From Malaya genurostris (lineage: Eukaryota > Arthropoda > Insecta > Diptera > Culicidae), in the NCBI RefSeq assembly GCF_030247185.1, contig NC_080570.1:154269641-154333640 (forward strand): 64,000 nt of DNA, written 5' to 3'. This document shows positions 35,894-47,770 of the stretch, in pieces. Made by a program: the position numbers and the translations under genes. Position 1 is the stretch's first letter, and every line of letters starts with the position of its first letter. The notes beneath the pieces were generated by a model, which was not told the DNA's origin, searched no databases, and worked only from the letters and a program-made list of their open reading frames with translations.

Positions 35894-36340
35894 TCGCTGA
35901 AAAAAGGGGCCATTTTGCAGTCAACTGCTTCAAAAATGTTATAACTGTAGGAATGAAAGCCATTAGCAGGCTTTTAGGAGGTTCAGAAATATGGAAGGTG
36001 GACATGATCTAGTCCACAAAATCAGAAAATTTTACAAACCGAGTATTTGATAAAATTTCTGATTGATCTTTAGGGACTTTTGCAGTTTTTGAAGTCCCAG
36101 GAAGTGGTGGAAATTCATTCTCAGTATTTTCCAAGACCAGAAGCGTTTTACTTCGTTTTTCTGGAAGCACTTCTTAATGTTTACATTTTATGAGCCCCCT
36201 CTAAAGACACCTTCGAACCCTTACTAGGAAGCTGATGAGCTTATGATATATTTTTCCTCTTACCTGAAGCTATGAGGTAACTTCGAAGGGGTCATCAGAA
36301 TCGCTCTCGTCAGTTGACAAGCAAGCGTAAGGTTTATCTG
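35894..36340. other. Probable 5' flank or 5' region of the non-LTR relic
   Basis: No coding motif is seen. It lies upstream, on the minus strand, of the endonuclease start and could be the element's 5' UTR or first ORF, but it does not translate into anything recognisable. Confidence 0.3.
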
Positions 36341-36534
36341 GGGGCGTAACACTCTTCAACATTTCCGTGGAATAGCGCTTGTTACAAATAAGGTTAATAC
36401 ATTAAAACAAAGGTAATTCAATGTATTATAAGGGGGAAATATCAATACAAATAATTTCTTTTCGTTTCTAATGGAAATTCGCACTTTCTTCTTCATTTCT
36501 CTCATCAAACGCTTCACTCCTCCGAAGTCAACTT

Positions 36535-37341
36535 TCATTTGTTCCATATTTTAGCTATCTGAATTGCGTCCCGAGCTGTTTTTCCACATTTCTTAAACTT
36601 CCGCTTCATTATTGCGAAAAATCTCTGAATGGGCCGAAATTGCAGGTAATTGGGTGGATTTATGTTTTTATTGATTAAATCTACGTTATCATCGCGTTAC
36701 CACTGGATGACTTCTCGGTTGTAGTGGCAACTTGCCAAATCTAGCCAAAACTTCACGTAGTTGGTACGCGGGTTTTGAGGCATTATTTCTTGTACAACTT
36801 TGAGTCCATCGTTTTATTCATCAGAAACAATTTGATTTTTGCTCCGCAGCTGCATATCCCTTGCCAAATCAATAAGTTTTTGGAAAATTTTCCATAAAAG
36901 CAATCTTAAACATCTGTTCGTGCCATCACCATGTAGAATTTAAGACCAGGAAGCTGTCCGAAATCCATTTTGACGTAGTTTTCATCGTCGATGAGCTGGT
37001 ATCCTTGGTTTCAAGTTTTGATGGCGAAACTTGACTGCTCGCAAATGAATTCTTCGAATGGTACTGCGAGAAGCAGCGTGTTTTTGGGCGATTTCATTAT
37101 CTCATAGTCCAGGGTTTGCTCTGATGGTTCTCAACACCTTCTGGTTCAGCTGGCGGTCATATGTCGCACTACGACGCTTACCTTGAGGTAGTCGATCCAC
37201 ACTCTTTCGTTTCCTGAAATGTTTGGGCACCTCGTACACGGTTTATTTGACGATTACCAGCGTTTTTGTGATTTTTATTGCGTACCACGTTGAATTATCA
37301 AAGAGAGTGTGCAGATTTATTTCTCTCCTCTCGGTTTCCAT
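36535..37341 (-). pseudogene. IS630-Tc1 (DD37E-like) transposase relic
   Basis: The start at 37,341 (METERREINLHTLFDNST) is followed by an HTH region and PKHFRKRKSVDRLPQGKRRS, then a second HTH (NEIAQKHAASRSTIRRIHLR; about 37,040-37,100). DDENYVKMDFGQLPGLKFYM (about 36,935-36,995) holds the first catalytic Asp. DLASCHYNREVIQWQRDD (about 36,695-36,750) holds the second. NPPNYLQFRPIQRFFAIMKR follows (about 36,600-36,665), where the catalytic Glu has become Gln at the correct distance of 37 residues. The frame ends with a TGA at 36,535. Several shifts and stops are present, so it is dead. Confidence 0.85.
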
Positions 37342-37344
37342 CTT

Positions 37345-39315
37345 GAATAACTTTAACTATTGACTGCACGAAACACCGTGAAATTTATACCACAGAAAGT
37401 GGGTGTCTAGGTAAACAAACAGAACTTTCTTCTCGATACTCACGCGTAGAAAGCTCACATTGAACGATTTAATTAGTCTGTTTTGCACTGGTTAACAAGA
37501 CCCTGAGCTTATCTGGGTGTGAATATTCCTCCGATAGAGAGCAAAAAACCTGAGGAAAAAAGCACTATTATTTACAGTCTCTCAGTGCACTGTCTAACAT
37601 AACTTCTCGATATATCACAACACACACACAGTCTCTTTTAAACAATAGCGGCAGCCGAAGCTGGCTAACGGTACGATAGACAATGCTTGTTGTTTTTCTA
37701 TACAAGTTCACAATTGACCTTGAGAACGGATTAATACGGATTATCATTCGAACGCAGCTGAAATACAAAATAAAAACAATTTAACGCACGTTTGGAGAAA
37801 CGCAAATTCACGTCCGATCGGTACGTTAGTTACCCAAAAACTAACATCTTCGTCTTCCTGTACATCAAACTTATGATGTATCATTGTTTCGTACTGTTCC
37901 TGAACTCCACACAAATTTCAAACTGTCACGGTTAAGCCACGAGGTAATAGCAGTCCGTTGGTAGGTGGTTTTATAGTTATGAAAATACCTGCCATATTTC
38001 GTTGAAACAAGTTTCATAAATGTTCCTCCAAAAGCAACGCTTGTAACTTTCCAACAGTCCAACAGTGTTTGAAACACCGGCAAGCAAAACCCCGTCCGGT
38101 CGGGTCGGTTCATCTGCGGCGTGGGTGGGGACGGGTACCTACATAAAACTGGAATGCCACATCGACAATAGACCAGTAAATGCTTGATTGCCCTTCTCGT
38201 GTCGCACTCTATATATTTCTGTTGGATGTGAAACTTTCCGAACCAGTCGTGTCTCTTGCGGTAATAAATTGCCACTATCATATCGCTATTACATCGAAAG
38301 TTATTGTACTTGCGAGCAAGAGTTCAGCTCCATACCGAGGAGTTTCACTTAAAAAGCGAGATAAAAACTATTTCTCATTCATCCCGCACTTGAAGTGGAA
38401 ACCAATTTATGATATCTTGGCCTGGTGGTGTGGCGTGGCCTGAAGGGAAGTGGTAAAACGTGTCGTGCTATCTTCATCCTTCGTCCTTTGTTTGAAATAT
38501 GAGGATTTCTCCGATCGTAATATGAATGTTCTTCACCATGAAAACAATAAGCGAACATTTTGCCCTTTACTTTCAAACTAGGTAAACCCAGAATTAAACC
38601 GTTCGTTTCTTCCTCAATGAGAGAATTTAATATAAAACTGTACCCCGTTCCTCTTGGCTGTGCATCGTGCAGGATTTGCTTGCAACACCCGGGAACACCG
38701 ACAGCATCATCGGAAGCTTCGACTGGCAATAAGCGTTAACCCGGTCATGCACGTAGATTGGTTGGTATGCGCACACATCCTGGCGGGTGTAGAGCAGAAA
38801 TCGCAATAACATTCGAGAGTTGAATTCCTTGCAGTTTATTTGTCTTCTGTACTTGATTTCCAATCAGAAGGAATTGTTATTCCCGCTTTCAGAGACAGAG
38901 CAATTGGAGCACGTTGCGAATATGTGCGCTGGGATTGCGCCAAGTTGGTGGCACCCAGGAACCGGAAACCGGAAACTATTTATACTACTGACAGGCTGAT
39001 AATTTTATGAGCTAATGTATTCACGAACGGATCGGGTTTTGCCAGCCAGCCAGCCCGGCAGCCAGCGCCAACAAGCGGGCAAGGTTTTAATCCCTGCGGT
39101 GGCAGTTTGTTGCTCATTTGACAGTCAAATTGAAGCATAATCACTGCTTTCTGCTGGTTTGTAGGACGGGATCGATTTCGGTGGTTATGTCGGAAAAGTT
39201 GGTAGATTTGTTTTGCACGGCAATAAGCATAAATTGGAGCTTGAGTTTGGTCTGATCGGTTGAGTGGAAATGGCAAACAAGGGTTAGCTACAGTTCCCTG
39301 AGGTTTTCGTGGCAC
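37345..39315. other. Unique stretch, GC-richer from about 37,900
   Basis: No mobile-element motif was recognised. Minus-strand frames of 100-136 codons (for example 37871-38281, 38379-38729, 38980-39315) carry no domain signature and overlap plus-strand frames. A short (ca)n tract is at 37,621. Host exons cannot be excluded but are not supported. Confidence 0.3.
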
Positions 39316-39380
39316 AAACCTTTTTGCCTTTGTCGTACAGAAAGGTTATGCAATCACTTGAAAAATCAACTAGTAAAAAT
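39316..39380 (-). repeat. 3' end fragment of a B-type helentron-like element
   Basis: cctttgtcgtacagaaaggt-tatgcaatcacttg is the complement of the terminal hairpin region of the B copies (compare 26,195-26,234 and 41,470-41,509). The rest of the element is absent. Confidence 0.6.
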
Positions 39381-39504
39381 CACGCGGACAGTACTTCTAA
39401 CAACAACAAAACAATTGAAATTGTTTGCAAAAGCAGTGATCTATTTAGCAGTGCAAAAATTAAATCACAAGCTTCACAGTTCTTGAAAAGAAACGATTTT
39501 CATA

Positions 39505-39620
39505 TAGTTTGTGTTTCGTCTTCGACTCTTAGGAGCATAACAGTATAAGTTGTACTGTTATGCCACAGCTTTTCAGTTCATAATAACAGTTTAAGTTGTA
39601 CTGTTATGCCACACAGTAGT
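39505..39620. repeat. Family D fragment with local inverted repeats
   Basis: tgtttcgtcttcgactctta (39,508) is the family D end motif. It is followed by repeated 'aacagt-taagttgtactgttatgccaca' words at 39,539-39,560 and 39,585-39,612, which are themselves partly palindromic. Confidence 0.5.
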
Positions 39621-39728
39621 TCAACATAAATTGTTTTTTTTTTAATTTAATAATATAAGCTCTAAGATGCCAAGGCCATCCATGAAATGTTATGCGCCGA
39701 TGAATCGAAAACGAAAAATATATTGAGA

Positions 39729-40242
39729 GTCCAAATTAGTTGGGTGCGTTTTCAAATTATGGCTCTGGCTATTAGGAATATAGAGCAGTAACAGCTGATG
39801 TCAATAGTTTCAAGAGGTTAGATACCTGTCATTAAAATTCAGTTCATTTTGCTTCGAGTTTTATAAAAAAAAATAACTTGTTTTTCACTGTGTCAATTAC
39901 GAGCAATTTTGTGTTAACTAATAATTTTGTTTCGATGTTTCAATAATGGAGATTTCAGCGTTGACGACAGGCCTCGCACTGGACATAAAAAAAAAGCCGA
40001 AGACTTGTAGAATCATTGGAAGTTTCTGTGCGAGTAAACAAGAAGTTTCTGTACGATTTAAATTGTGGGACATTTTGCCGCAACCGCCGTATACTCCTGA
40101 CACTGCTCCTTCTGATTACTGGTTGTTCCGGAACTTGAAAATTCAATTCAATGGACGATACTTTGATTAGTCTTCAAAATCTTTTTTTGAAATCAATACA
40201 TTTTTGACCCAAAAAAAAACGGGTCGAATTTGTTTGTAGTAT
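39729..40242 (+). mobile_element. Internally deleted mariner
   Basis: About 510 bp, related to the mariner at 244-4658. Both ends are retained (gtccaaattagttgggtgcg; complemented right end ctacaaacaaattcgacccg). Start MSNFVLT-type codons lie near 39,898. After short pieces of the N-terminal and VTKQEVSVRFK-like region it jumps to LPQPPYTPDTAPSDYWLFRN near 40,075-40,135 and ends at GRYFD and a stop near 40,169. Its intact sequence at 39,853-39,868 is the empty counterpart of the site filled by A1. Confidence 0.8.
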
Positions 40243-40610
40243 ACAAAAATGGTTATCTTCCATATGCACAAAAATAGCCAACGTCTAAATAATTTATTTA
40301 GATTTATACATGATCCTCGGAACGGAATTCCCAAAAATAAAACTGTATTGTATGTGTGTATCTACCAGACAAATGATTGCGGTATTTTCCGTTAACCGAG
40401 TGTTAATGAAAATTTACCTAATCTGGCTACGTCACTTCCGACGGTGGCCAACTCTGCTGACTTCACTTAGGCGGTTTGTGCCACCGAGCCATCTTGAATT
40501 CGGTTATGTAGCTACGCTGCATCAAATATCCAATTGATACAAAACCAAACAAAAATTTTGGATGAATTGTCAGAATTTTGTAGTTTTCTAATGAATTATG
40601 TGATGTGCTC
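40243..40610. other. No recognisable gene
   Basis: Unique sequence; small overlapping frames without motifs. Confidence 0.3.
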
Positions 40611-40614
40611 GAAA

Positions 40615-40765
40615 TCACTATTTCGGAGAAATCTCCCATTCGGTGAAATGACACTTTCGGCGAAACGGCTTTCAACAAAGTGGTCCATTCAGCGAAACGA
40701 CTTTCGATGAACTGGCTTCCGACGAAACGACTTCCGGCGAAATGGTTTTTCGCGAAATGACCCGC
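40615..40765. repeat. Degenerate minisatellite, about 20-bp unit
   Basis: About seven imperfect units of the type 'ttcggcgaaatgact' / 'tttcgacgaaacgac' (for example at 40,640, 40,661, 40,690, 40,726 and 40,747). It is non-coding and lies just before a B-type element. Confidence 0.75.
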
Positions 40766-40831
40766 TATGGGTTCAAATTTGGCATAAGTTTTCTTTATGA
40801 TCAAAAAGGACAAATTGGAAAATGAATAAAA

Positions 40832-41509
40832 AAAACCTGTTTTAATCCACCTAATGGTGTAATGATGCCTTTCTCATATCAATCATACTATCATATATAA
40901 TACTGTGGTATTCTTCAAAATAATTTTCTTCGATTCTTAAAAGAATACCCGAAATCGGTTTGTTTGACCGTCTACTGATAAAAACTATCAATTGAAAAAG
41001 ATTTGAGGTCGATTTTGAAATTTTTTAAAAGTTTTTCCCCATTTTCAGTGATGGTATATAATTTTTAACACATTTTACCCTATATTTCCGGATCCGGAAG
41101 TCGGATCCGCATGAAATTCAGGAATTACGCATGGGACCACAGGATCTTTCATTTGAATCCAAGTTTGTGAAAATCGGTCGCGCCATCTATAAGAAAAGTT
41201 AGAACACATATTTTCTTTTTTCTGCACATTTTACCCCATAATTCCGGAACCGGAAGTCGGATCCAAATAATATTCAGGAATTTTGTATGGGACCACAAGA
41301 CCTTCCATTCGAATCTAAGTTTGTGGAAATCGGTTCAGCCATCTCCGAGAAAAGTTAGTGCAAAAAAACGTTACACACACACACACACAGACATTTTGCG
41401 TCCTCGACGAACTGAGTCGTATGGTATATGACACTCGGCCCTCCGGGCCTCGGTTCAAAAGTCGGTTTTCACAGTGATTGCATAACCTTTCTATATGAGA
41501 AAGGCAAAA
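40832..41509 (+). mobile_element. Helentron-like element, B-type, complete copy with two modules
   Basis: The 5' end aacctgttttaatccaccta and the 3' palindrome cctttctatatgagaaagg (41,486-41,504) followed by caaaactag are both present. Two tandem modules start near 41,077 and 41,227 (spacing about 150; 'ttttaccctatatttccgga' and 'ttttaccccataattccgga'). An (AC)n tract follows at 41,373-41,388, then the cgacgaactgagtcgtatgg and cggccctccgggcctcgg blocks. It differs from the 25,717 copy mainly by one extra module. Confidence 0.75.
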
Positions 41510-42041
41510 CTAGAAATAGAAAATGGAAAATAGAACATTGAGAATGGAAAATAAAAAATGAGAATTCAGAATAGAATCCCTTGAAAATTTTCAAAAAGTA
41601 ATATCTCATAAACGTTCGATTGATTGATTTGATGTCTTCGGCAACGTTTTAGGTAATTATTTGGACTACATTGAGATCTTTTTTACGAGATTTTTTCAAA
41701 CCGTGGTGCGTATTTTACGCGGTTTTCTTAGGTGAAACTTCAAAGTAATCCGTGTTTCATGTTTTACCTTAGAGATGTATGAAACATCGAGATCAAGGTG
41801 TTATCTAGAAATATTTTTTAAAGTTCACTCTCGACACTTAGAAAATTATTTTTTTTTCAAAAAAAAAAAGGTTCTCTGAGATTAAACCAGATCTGGACAT
41901 TCGGCATTGAAAATTTTTATTGTTTTGCCGTGTTTTTCGCTGATTTCCGAAGATACGCGTTTTGTTTTTCGCGGATTTCCGACGTTACGCGATTTATTTT
42001 ACACGGTACGTATCCCCCGCGGAAAATAAGTTCTCAGTGTG
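41510..42041. repeat. Fragments of A/T-rich repeats related to family C
   Basis: gatgtatgaaacatcgagat-caaggtgttatct (41,775) recurs with changes at 46,447, 47,697 and 52,671. 'cgcggatttccgacgttacgcg' and 'acggtacgtatcccccgcgg' (41,970-42,022) recur in part at 48,348. These are pieces of one or two degenerate dispersed families. No coding sequence. Confidence 0.5.
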
Positions 42042-42043
42042 TA

Positions 42044-42915
42044 CCTTATGATCAAAAAAGAACCGGAATTTTCATTTTAAAATTCCCGCGCTTGTCCAAT
42101 CGGCAAACTTTTATTCTCTCAACGTTGGCAACAATTTTATACACATTCTGTCAAATTTTGACGCATATCGTACGATTAGTTTTTGTTTGGCGTCTATACA
42201 AAGAAGTTGAAAAATTTTCGTGTGGCGATTTTTATAATGGATGAAAATTTAGAACAACGTGCGTGCATCAAATTTTGTGTTGAAAATGGGTTTAAGTGTT
42301 CCGAAACGTTGAAAATGTTAGAAAAGGCCTTTGGTGAATCGTGTCTAGGAAAAACACAGGCATACGAGTGATATAAACAACGCTTCAAAGGTGGTCGTAC
42401 AAGCTTGGATCATGATGAGATCTCTGGCCGCCCAACAACATCTGTTACTGAAGAATGTTATGGATCAGCCGAACACATTTTAACTGATGTTTTGGGTTTG
42501 AAACGCGTCGCTTCTCGGCTGGTGCCAAAAAAGCTGAATTTCATTCAAAAACAGCGTCGTATTGATGTGGCCAAAGAGATGAGAGAGAGAGGCCTAAAAC
42601 TCAACCAATATCATCAACCAAGCACCGTACTCTCCAGATATGGCCCCGTGTGACTTTTTCCTCTTCCCCATACTCAAATTGCCATTGCGGGGAACGCGTT
42701 TTGGGACCATAGAGACCATAAAAGAGAATTGGCTGCGTGAACTAAAGGCCATACCTTCGGCGGCCTATAAAACTTGTATGGAGAATTGGATCAAGCGTTG
42801 GCATGCATATATTGCCACAGGAGGAGAGTACTTTGAAGGCGATAATAAAGAAATTTATAAAAAATTGAAATTTTGCGTTTTTTAATAAAATTCCGGTACT
42901 TTTTTAATCATAAGG
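42044..42915 (+). mobile_element. Mariner (GVQW3/SETMAR-like subgroup), 872 bp, internally deleted
   Basis: Inverted ends are ccttatgatcaaaaaagaac at 42,044 and, complemented from 42,915, ccttatgattaaaaaagtac; both continue ...ccggaatttt. TA stands on both sides (42,042-43; 42,916-17). Internal deletions reduce it from the usual 1.3 kb. The same subgroup recurs at 53,028-53,903. Confidence 0.9.
42237..42885 (+). pseudogene. Mariner transposase, internally deleted
   Basis: The ATG at 42,237 gives MDENLEQRACIKFCVENGFK and CSETLKMLEKAFGESCLGKTQAYE (helix-turn-helix), then a stop and YKQRFKGGRTS. A deletion removes the second HTH. HILTDVLGLKRVASRLVPKKL and a basic region follow. A second deletion removes both the first and second catalytic Asp regions and joins to YSPDMAPCDFFLF-like sequence (about 42,630-42,670), which carries the last catalytic position. 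The C-terminal part ELKAIPSAAYKTCMENWIKRW and GGEYFEGDNKE is open to 42,885. It cannot be active. Confidence 0.85.
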
Positions 42916-42917
42916 TA

Positions 42918-43533
42918 TGACATTCGGCCCTCTGGGTCTCGGTTCAGAAGTAGGTTTTCACAGTGATTGTACAGCCTTTCTATATTCGATTCAGTTCGTC
43001 GAGTACGCAAAATGTTTGTGTGTGTATGTGCACATGTGTGTTTATAACGTTTTTTTTTTGCCCTAACGTTTCTCGGAAATGGCTGAACCGATTTTCACAA
43101 ATCTAGATTCAAATGATCTTATGTTCCCATACAAAGTTCCTGAATTTAATTTAGATCTGACTTCCGGTTCCGGAGTTATGTGGTAAAATGTGCAAACAAA
43201 TGAAAATATGTGTTCTAACTTTTCGCATAGATGGCGCGACCGATTTTCACAAACTTAGGTTCAAATGAAAGGTCCTGTGGTCCCATACGGAATTTCATTT
43301 GGATTCGACTTTCGGATCCGGAAATATAGGGTAAAGTGTGTGAAAAATTGAATACCATCACTGAAAAGGGCAAATTTTATACCATCACTGAAAAAGGCAA
43401 ACAAACCGATTTCGGTTAATCTTTCAAGAATCGAAGAAAATTATTTTAAAGAATACCACAGTATTATATATGATAGTATGATTGATATGAGAAAGGCATC
43501 ATTACACCACTAGGTGGATTAAAACAGGTTTTT
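42918..43533 (-). mobile_element. Helentron-like B-type copy with inverted 3' piece
   Basis: 42,986-43,533 is a minus-strand B copy, ending at 43,533 in the family 5' end (complement of aacctgttttaatccaccta). Its (GT)n tract is at 43,015-43,036, and two modules are present. The adjoining 42,918-42,985 (tgacattcggccctctgg ... acagcctttctata) is the 3' end of the family in the opposite orientation. Either a second, truncated copy abuts it or the end was inverted. Confidence 0.6.
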
Positions 43534-43759
43534 ATAACTGTAAATGAAAGGTGATTAAAAATTCCACACTCTGGTTTTTTAGTATACCCTACCTCCATTT
43601 TTTTTGGCTTCCACCAGCAATCACTTACACGTCGTACCGAAAGTCCAGCTTCACTCTCTGCTTTTCCGTCAGACACTGATTTGAGATTTTGTTTTTGTCT
43701 CTTAGGCTGCCTTTTTGATTTTCTTTCTAGAATCAAAGAGCACAAAGTGGTCCATTCAG

Positions 43760-43845
43760 AGGATTTTGTAGTATACTGCAGTATTATATATTACAATACG
43801 GTTTCTATGAGGAAGGCATCATTACACCGCTTGGTGGATGAATTC
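43760..43845 (-). repeat. 5' end fragment of a B-type element
   Basis: ctatgaggaaggcatcatta-caccgcttggtggatg is the complement of the family 5' end. Only about 85 bases are present. Confidence 0.6.
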
Positions 43846-43869
43846 CCTTATTTTCAGGGCAAACCTACC

Positions 43870-44045
43870 AATAACGTATTGAGCTCAATTAGATTTCATT
43901 CAATTTATAATAACGTCAGATGAAATAGAGAAAAAACGTTGCGAAATGAAATCCTCTTGATATAGGACTCGCATCTGTGAACTTTCTCCACTCCGGGGAA
44001 TTGCTCGCCCATTAAGCTATCCAAGAGATGTGAGGAAACCACATC
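43870..44045 (-). mobile_element. Probable tRNA-derived SINE
   Basis: On the complement strand from about 44,040: an A-box tagcttaatgggcgag (matches TRGYNNANNGG) near 44,020 and a B-box-like agatgcgagtcctat about 45 bases downstream. An A/T-rich body (aagaggatttcatttcgc) follows. Only the head is clear; no target duplication was found. Confidence 0.45.
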
Positions 44046-46590
44046 TCAGAAAAAAACGACGAAAAGTTGTTTCTATTATCACCTTTTATACGATTGATTT
44101 TATTGTAGACTATAGGTTTGATTTTTTTTTCAATTTCCTTTATCTATTCGTTTTTTTCTCCATCGACAGCCGAGTAAAGACATTTCCTTATAAATTTGAC
44201 AAGCTCAGCCGAGTGCAAAAAAGTTTGGTACATGAATCAACGAATTTTTTTTTCTTTATTTTATTCAAAATCGCATTAAATGGAAATTCTGTGAATCCGT
44301 GAATTGCTCGTTTCGTTTTCGCATAATAACCTTCACGATTTATTGTGAATGTAGAATAAAAAACCAACAATCCATAGCACAACCGATCATTCAGCTTCCA
44401 TCGAATGATCCCTATCCGGTAACAAAGTGTTGCATTTCCACGAGGGCAGACGACATTCTCTGTTACGAACACAATACTGGCTGGCTGCTGCCATTCTAAC
44501 GAGTGAACAGTAAGTGTTGAACCAGTGAGGCTAAACAATTCTAGGTTGGGTTTGTGTTCCCCCTCCCGATATCCCGAACCAGGGGGGCCCGGTTGTGTTC
44601 GTTCCGGGTTTGGCCGCTGGCACGCGGCATTGTGACAAATGAATAAAATATGTTTGGGAAAGTGATTAGAGCCGGGTGTTTCATTTGCTCGCATCATCCA
44701 ACGCGACGCGAGGGTTCGACGATAGTGCGGCTTGGATCCAATAAAGGACCCTACTCTTTTCTTTTTTTTCTTTCTATTTTGTTCTCCTCGCTAGGCCTAT
44801 CCGGTTCGACCGTGAACCAGAGCGGAGGATCCTACTAGCGGCCCATGCTAAACAAAGTGTCTCTCTAGATGGGGTGATTAGTGCTGGTTTTAGAAGCGTT
44901 GCTCGCACAATAGAACAGATAGTTGGGAATAATTGGAGCATTGCACACAGGCAGAGAATTTATGGTGCTTGGCTGATGAATGTTGGCTCGTGTGACAGCT
45001 GAATGATGCTGGCATGTGCAACAAAGGATAAAGTTACTACAACGGGAGCAGGGTCAGGCCGTGCCGTAGGCGTTTTTTTTGTTATTCCTGTAATAACTGG
45101 TACTGAGAGCGAGGCACATTTTTTTCTATAAACTTCGGCCTAGGCACTTGACTAGTTCAACAGCTTTGTTAACTTTCCGGAACAATTTGGGACATTGTTT
45201 GAATGGGTATGAATTTCGTTCCGCTTCGAAAGCTTTCTATAGAATCAGTGAAGTGGGTTGAATTGGGAGGAAAAAATCGTTTGCCTTGTCATAGATCTGG
45301 GGTTTTTTGCTGATGCACAGTGCATTTTTTACCCGGAATGTTATTCGAGTATCTTCTTAGCTTATGCGAAAAAAAACCGAAAAATCGAATTCAGTCAGTT
45401 GATTGAATTTGTAACAGATAAATTCGTTTGATTTTTTATTCCAAAATCAAGCTTAAGTTCTCTTTAGTCTTCGAAAGGAAGTCGATTACTTGTTCAACAA
45501 GACTCGCATGACAAATTCTCCAAATGTGTCAGTGAAACTCCCTTTAGTTCTTTGGGTTAACTAACCAACTACCGTAGTTTTAAAATCAGATTCCACAAAA
45601 AATAATGTAGGAATGTTCGAGTACGTTCCTTCTAATGATTCGGGATTGGAAAATCATATTCGTTGTCCAGGTCAAAATTCATACTATACGACAATTTCCT
45701 TTAGACTAATTCAAAATCACGTGAAATACTTCGTGCATGCAAAACGATAAACAATGCTATTGATGAATTTTAAATTTTCGAGCCTCCGTCTTGAGCAAAA
45801 ATTGCATCAAACTTGACGTCACGAAAATGAGTGAAGGGAGCTTTAACGAACACTACAAATAAGGTATCCTGTATTCGTGGTCCTGACGGGTTATTGTCTT
45901 TTTTTTGACAAAACGAGTATAAAAAAATAAGTTCCTTCTCCCACGTTTGAAGAAGTAAGAGGTTGTACCTGTCATTCTACACAACTATCTGATAATCGGA
46001 AAAGGCATCTCTGTTTTCCATTGCCATTCATACCAGCAATTTGGTCCTTCTAATCAGGAAAAATGTGCTCGAATGTATTCAATATATTTCAATTGTTGCA
46101 GCGTTCGCACAGAAAAAATATTTTTATCGGTATTCAGCAGTAAAACCTTCGGAAGCATGTAATACTGAACATAATTTGACCAACGTTCACTATTTGGTCC
46201 TTTTTAGGGCCAACGATTCGATACCAAAAACCAGTAACGATATTTTTCCATTGGAACAAAAACACGAATCTGTGGTAAGACAAGAAATCCATCAAACCGT
46301 TAGACGCAATTTCACAATCTTAGAAATGCATGAATTGTTGAAATTTCGTGTCATATCGAAGAAAAATAAATATACAAAATCAAGTCTTAAAATTCACAAA
46401 AAAAACCGTCAACGAACATTTGTTTTGATGCCACACGTCTGAGAAATGTATGAAACGTCGAAATCTAGTGTTGTCACTGGGACTCGATTTCGATATTTTT
46501 AGTCATCTATTTTCAAACATTTTTTTTACAAGATTTTAATAAATATTTCAATTTGTAAACAGTTTTGAGTCAAATTAAGAATTTTTCCGT
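44046..46590. other. Unique stretch without recognisable gene
   Basis: The part at 44,380-45,080 is GC-richer. A minus-strand frame of 169 codons at 44188-44697 and a plus-strand frame of 133 codons at 46041-46442 have no domain signature. A family C-type word (gaaatgtatgaaacgtcgaa) lies at 46,442. Confidence 0.3.
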
Positions 46591-46599
46591 TTTTTTTGC

Positions 46600-47297
46600 A
46601 TTGCCGTTCTAAGCCACGGTTGGAAATTTTGGATACACTGCATTCTATAGCTCTGGAACCAGAAGTCGAATTCGTACAAAATTTAATAGCTGTTTAAAGT
46701 TAGTAAAAATCCTCTATAATCGAGTCAAAAAATAAGTAAAAAATCAATCCAGTTTTGTGAAATTTGAGTGATTTCCGGTTTTGAGTATACGATTACATTT
46801 TCCGGCACTTCTGGGGCCGGAAACTGAGATCTAGTATACCCGAAATAGATGTATTACGTCATCAATTAACCAAATCCGCCCAATTAAAGAATTATACGGT
46901 TAGTATTTTGCTCGTTTTTTTCAGTATTAGGTGCAATCACGTGAACTATAAAATTTAAACCTATTTGCCTGTAATTCCGGAATCGGAAGTGCTATCCGGA
47001 TTATAGCCGATAGGATTCTAAGACCTTTCTTTTCGTGAAAATTTGGTCAAGCGGTTGCTGAGAAAATCAAATCCATTTTTTGCACCTTTTACCCGTTACT
47101 CCCGAACCAGAAATCCGATCCGGATAAAAATCAATAGCAGACTATAGGTCTAGAGGAAGCCTTTAATGCGAATCTAAGTCTGTAAAAATCGGTCCAGCCA
47201 TCTCCGAGAGAATCGAGAGCATATTTTTGTTGCAAACACATTTCTAATTTAGACGAACTGAGTTGAATGATATATGACACTCGGTTCAAAAGTCGGG
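46600..47297 (+). repeat. Degenerate helentron-like modules
   Basis: Several modules in plus orientation (near 46,640, 46,965 and 47,085: 'cctgtaattccggaatcgg', 'acccgttactcccgaaccag', 'aatcggtccagccatctccg'). They end in the gacgaactgagttgaatgat / atatgacactcgg block at 47,254-47,285. The terminal hairpin and the 5' end are missing. Confidence 0.6.
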
Positions 47298-47539
47298 AAT
47301 ATTTTTTGTATTGAGTATTTTCCTTTGCTTACATCAGTGACTGCTATACTCATGTGCAACAGCTTGTAATAGAAATATTTTATTAACTTTTTGGACAGAC
47401 AAAAACTGTCAGCGTATAAAAACCAAAATCCCGTGTATGGCAAGCAGTATGCAGCTGTGGTTTTGGAAGCAAAATTTTCTTTACGACTGGTACTATTAGT
47501 TTATCCGAAACAGTTTTACGCAAATATTGCAGTACGAAA

Positions 47540-47770
47540 ATACAGTCCAGTTTCTTTTTATGGAAAGTTTTATAGACAAGTGGATATTTTTACAAAAATT
47601 TTCAAAGCTTCATGTTTTTTTGAACGAATTTTCATAATTGAGCGGATTTTTTCATGCGAATTTTCGAAGTTATACGTTTTTTTTGTTTCGTCTTAGAAAT
47701 GCACGGAATGTCGAATTCTGGTGTAGTTCGGAGAAATTTTTTTTGTATTCTCTCTGGGATTATCTTTTCG
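47540..47770 (-). repeat. Family C fragment
   Basis: gcggattttttcatgcgaat-tttcgaagttatacg (47,642) is the complement of the C unit (cgcataactctgaaaattcgcat). The linked word gaaatgcacggaatgtcgaa follows at 47,695. No ends were seen. Confidence 0.6.

Noticed and set aside
44188..44697. 169-codon minus-strand frame
   Set aside because: No recognisable motif; composition like the flanks; likely chance.
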